Assembly (NCBI GenBank): GCA_025464915.1 | Contig: JAODNF010000281.1 | Location: forward strand, 1-11,428 | Length of the DNA stretch: 11,428 bases | Direction: 5' to 3' | Source: Frankiales bacterium | GTDB lineage: Bacteria; Actinomycetota; Actinomycetes; Mycobacteriales; SCTD01 | Shown: in pieces, positions 7,813 to 11,428 of the stretch | Layout of the letters: each line of letters starts with the position of its first letter | Numbering within the stretch: position 1 is the first letter of the stretch | Notes under the pieces: model-generated | What the model was told of the DNA's origin: nothing | Seen by the model: the letters and a program-made list of their open reading frames with translations, nothing else | Databases searched by the model: none | Program-made: the position numbers and the translations under genes

Positions 7813-8537
7813 GCCGGATGCCACGCGTCGCCTCCGCGGCGCCACGCCTGCAGGCCAGGGCGCACGCCGCCCGCCGCGACCGCCGCATGACCCTGTTGCG
7901 GCGCGCCGCCTGGACGGTCGGCGGTCTCGCCCCGATCGCCCTGCTCGCCTGGCTGCTCCTCGGCACCAGCCTGCTCGGCGTCAGCAAGGTCGTCGTCTCG
8001 GGCGAGCACCGCCTCACCGCCGCCCAGGTCCTCTCCGCCGCCGACGTCCCCAAGGGCACCCCCCTCGCCCGCGTCGACACGAGTGCCATCGCGCGACGCG
8101 TGAAGACCCTCGGCGCCGTCGCCTCCGTCAGCGTTACCCGCAGCTGGCCCAACACCCTGCGCGTCTTCGTCGTCGAGCGCACCGCTGCCGTCGCCGTGCA
8201 GCAGGGCAGCAGGTTCGACCTCCTGGACGACACCGGTGTCCAGTTCGACACCGTCACCACCCCGCCCAAGGGCGTCGTCCGGCTCCAGGCCACCGGCGAG
8301 GCGAGAACCGCCGCCCTCCGCGTCGTCCGCGACCTTCCGGTCGAGCTCCGCAGAGCCGTCTGGGTCGTCCGCGCGTCCTCACCGCAGGAGGTCTCCCTCG
8401 TCCTGCGCGGCAACCGCGTCCTCGTCTGGGGCTCCTCGGCCCAAGGCACCGCCAAGGCTGCCGCAGCCATCGCTCTGCTCAAGCTCCCCGGTCACGTGTA
8501 CGACGTCAGCAGCCCCTCCGTCGTCACTCGCCGCTGA
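7809..8537 (+). CDS. ftsQ: Cell division protein FtsQ (DivIB)
   Basis: FtsQ is a bitopic divisome protein that links early and late division proteins through its extracytoplasmic domains. The 242-residue product has a basic cytoplasmic N-terminus (about 1-33), a single membrane helix at about 34-56, and a POTRA domain at about 57-127. The POTRA domain contains the typical VVSGEHRLTAAQV and the TRSWPNTLRVFVVER pattern. A beta-rich FtsQ domain follows. The ATG start overlaps the murC stop and is preceded by a purine-rich GGGGGAGAGGG stretch. FtsQ is the last dcw gene here: ftsZ, expected next in actinobacteria, is not found downstream in the window. Identification rests on architecture, the POTRA motif and position. 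Confidence 0.93.
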   Translation: MSRMPRVASAAPRLQARAHAARRDRRMTLLRRAAWTVGGLAPIALLAWLLLGTSLLGVSKVVVSGEHRLTAAQVLSAADVPKGTPLARVDTSAIARRVKTLGAVASVSVTRSWPNTLRVFVVERTAAVAVQQGSRFDLLDDTGVQFDTVTTPPKGVVRLQATGEARTAALRVVRDLPVELRRAVWVVRASSPQEVSLVLRGNRVLVWGSSAQGTAKAAAAIALLKLPGHVYDVSSPSVVTRR

Positions 8538-8593
8538 CCTCTTCGATCCCGCGCTCTGAGCGGCTCCGCTTGATCACGCGACCGATCCGCATC

Positions 8594-8620
8594 CACGCTG
8601 AGCCAGCAGGCGGGAGCGTG
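8594..8620. terminator. Possible bidirectional hairpin between ftsQ and the membrane-protein gene
   Basis: CACGCT (8594-8599) and AGCGTG (8615-8620) form a perfect 6-bp stem. Inside it GCC and GGC can pair around a 4-base loop. It lies in the 110-base gap between convergent gene ends, where a shared terminator would be expected. No U-run follows on either strand, so it is not a canonical intrinsic terminator, although such hairpins are common in actinobacteria. The rest of 8538-8647 shows nothing recognisable. Confidence 0.35.
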
Positions 8621-8647
8621 ACTGACCGGAGCCAGACGTGGTGTGAG

Positions 8648-8950
8648 TCAGGCCGGCACGTCGCTGGGCTGGTTCTTGTGAGCGCGGAGCGTCTCGATGA
8701 GCGAGAGGCCGATGGCGCCGGCACAGACGGACAGGGCGGCGCCGACGATCAGCCAGGGCCGGGCGACCCAGCTGCCCTCGTAGTGATCGGTGACGCAGGT
8801 GTCGGTGGTCGCCTTGGGGGGCTTGCAGGAGTGCGAGACGTGGACGAGGGTCCGGGACCCCTCGGCGATGCGGACGGCGCCGAGCAGGACGGTGGCGCCG
8901 ACGACGAGGGCGCAGGCGGCGAGGCCGAGCCACGCCAGGATCTTCTCCAC
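8648..8950 (-). CDS. Small two-helix membrane protein of unknown function
   Basis: I do not recognise this 100-residue protein. It has a short N-terminus (MEKILAW), a first membrane helix at about 5-27, and a polar loop at about 28-63 that holds two cysteines, C42 and C52 (SCKPPKATTDTC). A second helix follows at about 65-85, then a short polar tail. If both ends are cytoplasmic, the loop is outside and the cysteines could form a disulfide; this is inference. The GTG at 8950 is preceded on its strand by TTAGGG at a suitable distance. Another frame over part of this region lacks a membrane-protein pattern, which supports this one. It converges with ftsQ and diverges from the hydrolase pseudogene only 22 bases away. 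Confidence 0.65.
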   Translation of the reverse strand: MEKILAWLGLAACALVVGATVLLGAVRIAEGSRTLVHVSHSCKPPKATTDTCVTDHYEGSWVARPWLIVGAALSVCAGAIGLSLIETLRAHKNQPSDVPA

Positions 8951-8955
8951 GTCGT

Positions 8956-8967
8956 CACCCTAAGGTG
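8956..8967. promoter_or_regulatory. Dyad-symmetric region holding ribosome binding sites for two divergent starts
   Basis: CACC-CTAA-GGTG is an inverted repeat in the 22-base gap between two divergent GTG starts (8950 on the - strand, 8973 on the + strand). On the + strand AAGG is about 7 bases from GTG 8973. On the - strand TTAGGG precedes GTG 8950. There is no room for promoters in the gap, so each promoter would have to lie inside the opposite gene. Confidence 0.4.
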
Positions 8968-8972
8968 CGGAC

Positions 8973-9838
8973 GTGGTGATCCCAGCCCTCGCCGCGGCAG
9001 CGCTGATCGGCGTGGTCGGGGTGCTGGCGACGATCCAGTACGTGCGGCTCGTGCGGAGCACTCGCCAGCGGCAGCTGCGAGTCAACGGTCTGATCCGGTT
9101 CGGGCGGTCGCTGCGGCTCGGGGATCAAGACGATCCTGGCGCTGATCGCGTGGCCGCACGTCGTCGAGGCGGCACTAGGGATGACGCGGACGCCGACGGC
9201 GACGACGCCCAAGACGGCCTCCTGGAAGGCGGGGCCGCTGACGCTCTGGCGGTACGACGGGGGGAGCCGGACCCGGTCCTGCTGGTGCACTCGCTGGTGA
9301 CCCGGCCGTCGGTGCTCGACCTGGCCCCCGGGATGTCGCTGGTCGAGGCGCTGCTGCGCGACGGGCACGACGTGTGGCTGCTGGACTGGGGGACACCGGG
9401 TCGGGCGCAGGCGATGGCGACGCTCTCGGACTACGGGCGGCTGTTCGCGGCAGCGGAGCAGCAGGTGCGGGGGGATGCGCAGAGCGACGTGCACCTGGTC
9501 GGCGGGCGGCATGGGTGCCTTCCTACGCAGCCCCATCGCGATGCCGGGGCTCGTCCTCGACGGTGACGATGCGCACGCTGATCCGGTCACGCACCGACCC
9601 GCTGTTCCGGCTGGCCTCGGGCGCGCTCGGTCGATGGGCCTGGGACCAGACGCCTGTGCCCGGCGCTCTCGTCTTCGACGTCCTCGACCTGGCCCGCGAC
9701 CACATCGTCCCGCCGGCCTCGACGCTGGGGCTGAGATCCGTACCCGGGCTGGAGATCGAGGAGCGGCACTCTACGGGGGCGCGGCAAGACAGTGAGCTCG
9801 GCGGTGTTCTGACGCCGTTCTCCTCACGTCGATGCTGA
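8973..9838 (+). pseudogene. Decayed polyhydroxyalkanoate-synthase-like alpha/beta hydrolase
   Basis: Pieces of one PhaC-like alpha/beta-hydrolase protein are spread over three frames. From GTG 8973 there is a hydrophobic N-terminal helix (PALAAAALIGVVGVLATI) and then IRFGRSLRLG. From about 9121 the plausible sequence continues one frame over (IKTILALIAWPHVVEAAL, then TPKTASWKAGPLTLWRYD). At a run of six G (9259-9264) it returns to the first frame with DPVLLVHSLVTRPSVLDL, DGHDVWLLDWGTPGRAQA and DVHLVG. There the nucleophile box should follow, but the frame breaks and stops near 9567. From about 9560 a third frame gives FRLASGALGRWAWDQTPVPG, ARDHIVPPAS and VPGLEIEERH. The catalytic nucleophile motif and the terminal GGH-type histidine motif are not recognisable. 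At about 288 codons it is also shorter than intact relatives, suggesting internal deletions. Sequencing errors are the main alternative. Confidence 0.65.
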
Positions 9839-9859
9839 CGGTCAGCGGACGCCGAGGAG
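9820..9859. terminator. Nested inverted repeat at convergent gene ends
   Basis: GCTGAC-G-GTCAGC (9834-9846) is a near-perfect palindrome containing the stop codon of the hydrolase pseudogene (+) and that of the M20 gene (-). It is flanked by a second pair, CTCCTC (9820-9825) and GAGGAG (9854-9859). The position between convergent ends suits a shared terminator, but no U-run follows. Confidence 0.35.
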
Positions 9860-11107
9860 CTCGGCGGCCAGGAGCACGAGGGCCTCCGTGACCTGGACGA
9901 GCTCGGCGACCGGGACCGACTCGTCGGGGGCGTGGGCCCGCCGGACGTCACCGGGGCCGTAGTGGACGGTGGGGATGCCGGCAGCGATCAGCAGCCTGAG
10001 GTCCGAGCCGTAGGGGACGCCCTGCACGACGGGCAGCTCGCCCGTCATGGCAGCGTGGATGTCGGAGACCTGCTGCAGCAGCGGGCTGCCCGCGGGGAGC
10101 ATCCCAGGGGCGAACTGGCCGCCGTACCACTCCACCTCGACGGGATGCCCGATCGTCGCGAGGCTGGCGACCAGGTCGGCGCGGGCGTCCTCGACGGACT
10201 CCTCGAGCGCGACCCCGAGGCGGCCCTCGGCGACGAGCAGGTCGGGGACGGACGACGGCCATTCACCGGCGCGCAGCGTGCCGACCGAGATCGGGTACGG
10301 GGTGGGCCGGTGCCGCATGAGGGGGTGGACGTCGACGTTGCGCCGCGCTTCCAGCTCCCGGAGCACGGCGTGGACGCGGACGTAGACGTCGAGCACGTCG
10401 ACGCCCTCGTCGCGCACGCTTGCATGGGCCGACGTCCCACGGATCACGAGGCGGAAGGTGAGGGCGCCGGCAGCAGCCGGGATGACCGCGAGCGACGTCG
10501 GCTCGCAGACGACGGCGGCGTCGCCGGTGTGCCCGCGCCGCACGGTTGCGAACGTGCCGAGGCCGCCGTCCTCCTCGCCGACGACGCTCTGCACCGACAG
10601 CCGGCCGCGCAGCGGCACGCCCGCCTCCGCGAGGACGGTCGCGGCCATCACCTGGCAGGCGAGGCCGCCCTTCATGTCGCAGGCACCGCGGCCGAGGACT
10701 GCGCCGTCGCGCAGCGACCCCGACCAGGGATCGACCGTCCAGGCCCGGCGGTCGCCGGTCGGCACGACGTCGATGTGGCCGTTGAGAACGAGGGTCGGCC
10801 CTTCGTCGCCGCCCATCGTGCTCACCAGGCCCCAGGCGTCGACCCGGGCCGCCTCCATCCCCGGGAACTCCGGATCGGCGGTGATCGACGGCAGGTCGAT
10901 CTCCCACAGGTCGGTGTCCATGCCGGCCGCGCGGAGCCGGGAGGCGAGCAGCTGCTGCGCGTCGCCCTCGGCGGCAGACCCCGTGACGGAGGGCACTCGG
11001 ACGAGCTCCTGCACGAGCGCGGTGAGCCGTTCGGATGAGATCGCGTCCAGGGCGCTGGTCAGGGCACGGCCGTGCTGGGCGGCTCGTTGTCGGGTGGGCA
11101 CGGTCAC
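9842..11107 (-). CDS. M20-family metallopeptidase/deacylase (ArgE/DapE-like)
   Basis: This is a cytoplasmic zinc-dependent amidohydrolase of the M20 group, which includes acetylornithine deacetylase, succinyl-diaminopimelate desuccinylase and related deformylases. From GTG 11107 the product is 421 residues, a normal length. Metal ligands and catalytic residues are in place: GHIDVVP (H111, D113), GACDMKGG (D144), GEEDGG (E178, E179), CEPTS near 202, and a C-terminal histidine in HAPDE (H392). A dimerisation lid domain occupies the middle (GTSAHAS, then RHRPTPYPISVG). The frame stays open further upstream to 11323, but that stretch has no M20 similarity and overlaps the divergent PAS gene. GTG 11101 is an alternative start; neither has a clear ribosome binding site. 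The substrate cannot be told from sequence. Confidence 0.88.
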   Translation of the reverse strand: MTVPTRQRAAQHGRALTSALDAISSERLTALVQELVRVPSVTGSAAEGDAQQLLASRLRAAGMDTDLWEIDLPSITADPEFPGMEAARVDAWGLVSTMGGDEGPTLVLNGHIDVVPTGDRRAWTVDPWSGSLRDGAVLGRGACDMKGGLACQVMAATVLAEAGVPLRGRLSVQSVVGEEDGGLGTFATVRRGHTGDAAVVCEPTSLAVIPAAAGALTFRLVIRGTSAHASVRDEGVDVLDVYVRVHAVLRELEARRNVDVHPLMRHRPTPYPISVGTLRAGEWPSSVPDLLVAEGRLGVALEESVEDARADLVASLATIGHPVEVEWYGGQFAPGMLPAGSPLLQQVSDIHAAMTGELPVVQGVPYGSDLRLLIAAGIPTVHYGPGDVRRAHAPDESVPVAELVQVTEALVLLAAELLGVR

Positions 11108-11177
11108 AGGGTGCCGGATCGGGAGCGTGCGTGAGGGACGAATCGCGGGGAAGGACCGAACGGACGAGAGGAGCGAG
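11108..11177. promoter_or_regulatory. Divergent intergenic region between the M20 and PAS genes
   Basis: These 70 bases separate two divergently oriented starts, so promoters for both genes are expected here or just inside the coding regions. I see no convincing -10 or -35 boxes and no operator-like repeat; the assignment rests on position alone. Confidence 0.3.
11167..11173 (+). promoter_or_regulatory. Shine-Dalgarno sequence for the PAS-domain gene
   Basis: AGAGGAG lies 4 bases before the GTG at 11178. It is the strongest ribosome binding site on the right flank and favours that start over the in-frame ATG at 11220, which has none. Confidence 0.55.
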
Positions 11178-11428
11178 GTGAGGCAGTCCGACGAGCGTGC
11201 GCAGCGCGCGCGCCAGAGCATGTCCGTCCTCTCGTCAAGCGCGGACGTGTTCGAGACCTTCTTCGACCACGCCCGCATGGGCCTGGCGCTCGCCGACCTC
11301 GCGACGTCGTACGTCCGGGTCAACGCGACCTACGCCGAGCTCCTCGGCCGTGCGCCGGAGGACCTCATCGGCGTAACCTTCACCGAGGTCCTGCACCCCG
11401 ACGACCGGTTGCCCGAACTGGTGCGCGT
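11178..11428 (+). CDS. PAS-domain protein, probable signal transducer (3' partial)
   Basis: The frame opens at GTG 11178 and runs off the right edge after about 83 codons. A charged leader (MRQSDERAQRARQS) is followed by a PAS domain start: FETFFDHARMGLALAD, then YVRVNATYAELLGR, EDLIG and the typical LHPDDR. PAS domains sense ligands or redox state, or mediate dimerisation, in histidine kinases, diguanylate cyclases and phosphatases; the output domain lies outside the window, so the class is unknown. An ATG at 11220 is an alternative start that would remove only the leader. No membrane segment is seen before the PAS domain, so it is probably cytoplasmic. Confidence 0.8.
   Translation, partial: MRQSDERAQRARQSMSVLSSSADVFETFFDHARMGLALADLATSYVRVNATYAELLGRAPEDLIGVTFTEVLHPDDRLPELVR

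Noticed and set aside
8538..8647. Hidden start of ftsZ or a small RNA gene after ftsQ
   Set aside because: Only a weak hairpin is seen; no FtsZ-like N-terminus, promoter or RNA fold can be supported.
9115..9266. Programmed ribosomal frameshifting in the hydrolase gene
   Set aside because: At least three frame changes would be needed and the nucleophile box is also lost, so decay or sequencing error is the simpler reading.
8955..9590. 211-codon - strand frame over the hydrolase region
   Set aside because: It has no recognisable motif and a composition typical of antisense reading; the + strand fragments match a known fold.
9932..11038. 368-codon + strand frame opposite the M20 gene
   Set aside because: It is a Gly/Asp/Arg/His-rich shadow without motifs; the M20 gene on the other strand has all of its metal ligands.
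11108..11323. 72-codon N-terminal extension of the M20 gene
   Set aside because: The extension overlaps the divergent PAS gene on the other strand and shows no M20 similarity; starts at 11107 or 11101 give a normal family length.
1..11428. CRISPR array, tRNA or rRNA genes, insertion sequence ends, phage or defence genes
   Set aside because: No regularly spaced repeats, cloverleaf-like sequences, transposase motifs or paired terminal repeats were seen on either strand.

Overview
The window is very GC-rich throughout (by eye about 70% or more). GTG starts are frequent and codon third positions are almost all G or C. Gene order and protein motifs point to a high-GC Gram-positive bacterium of the Actinomycetota; I cannot place it below phylum or class from sequence alone. 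The DNPR motif in MurE predicts meso-diaminopimelate in the peptidoglycan stem peptide.

Positions 1-8537 hold most of a division and cell wall (dcw) cluster, all on the + strand: murE (5' end outside the window), a murF remnant, mraY, murD, ftsW, murG, murC and ftsQ. Six of the seven junctions are 4-base GTGA or ATGA stop/start overlaps. The seventh (mraY-murD) has a 13-base gap bridged by two TGATG motifs. This looks like one translationally coupled operon with no internal promoter I can see. The encoded steps run from UDP-MurNAc peptide assembly (MurC, MurD, MurE), through lipid I and lipid II synthesis (MraY, MurG), to septal glycan polymerisation and divisome assembly (FtsW, FtsQ).

Two things break the usual plan. 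First, the murF slot holds only 118 codons, matching the C-terminal domain of MurF. The ATP-binding catalytic domain and the UDP-substrate domain are absent, yet the reading frame is open and coupled at both ends. Second, ftsZ, which normally follows ftsQ in actinobacteria, is not found in the 2.9 kb after ftsQ.

Positions 8538-11428 are an unrelated accessory flank. It carries a small two-helix membrane protein on the - strand, a decayed polyhydroxyalkanoate-synthase-like alpha/beta hydrolase pseudogene on the + strand (at least three frame changes and probable internal deletions), an intact M20-family metallopeptidase or deacylase on the - strand, and the start of a divergent PAS-domain protein running off the right edge. 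Two hairpins sit at the two convergent gene ends.

I see no tRNA or rRNA gene, CRISPR array, insertion sequence or phage module. The best candidate for something unusual is the stand-alone MurF C-terminal domain, followed by the missing ftsZ and the multiply frameshifted hydrolase.
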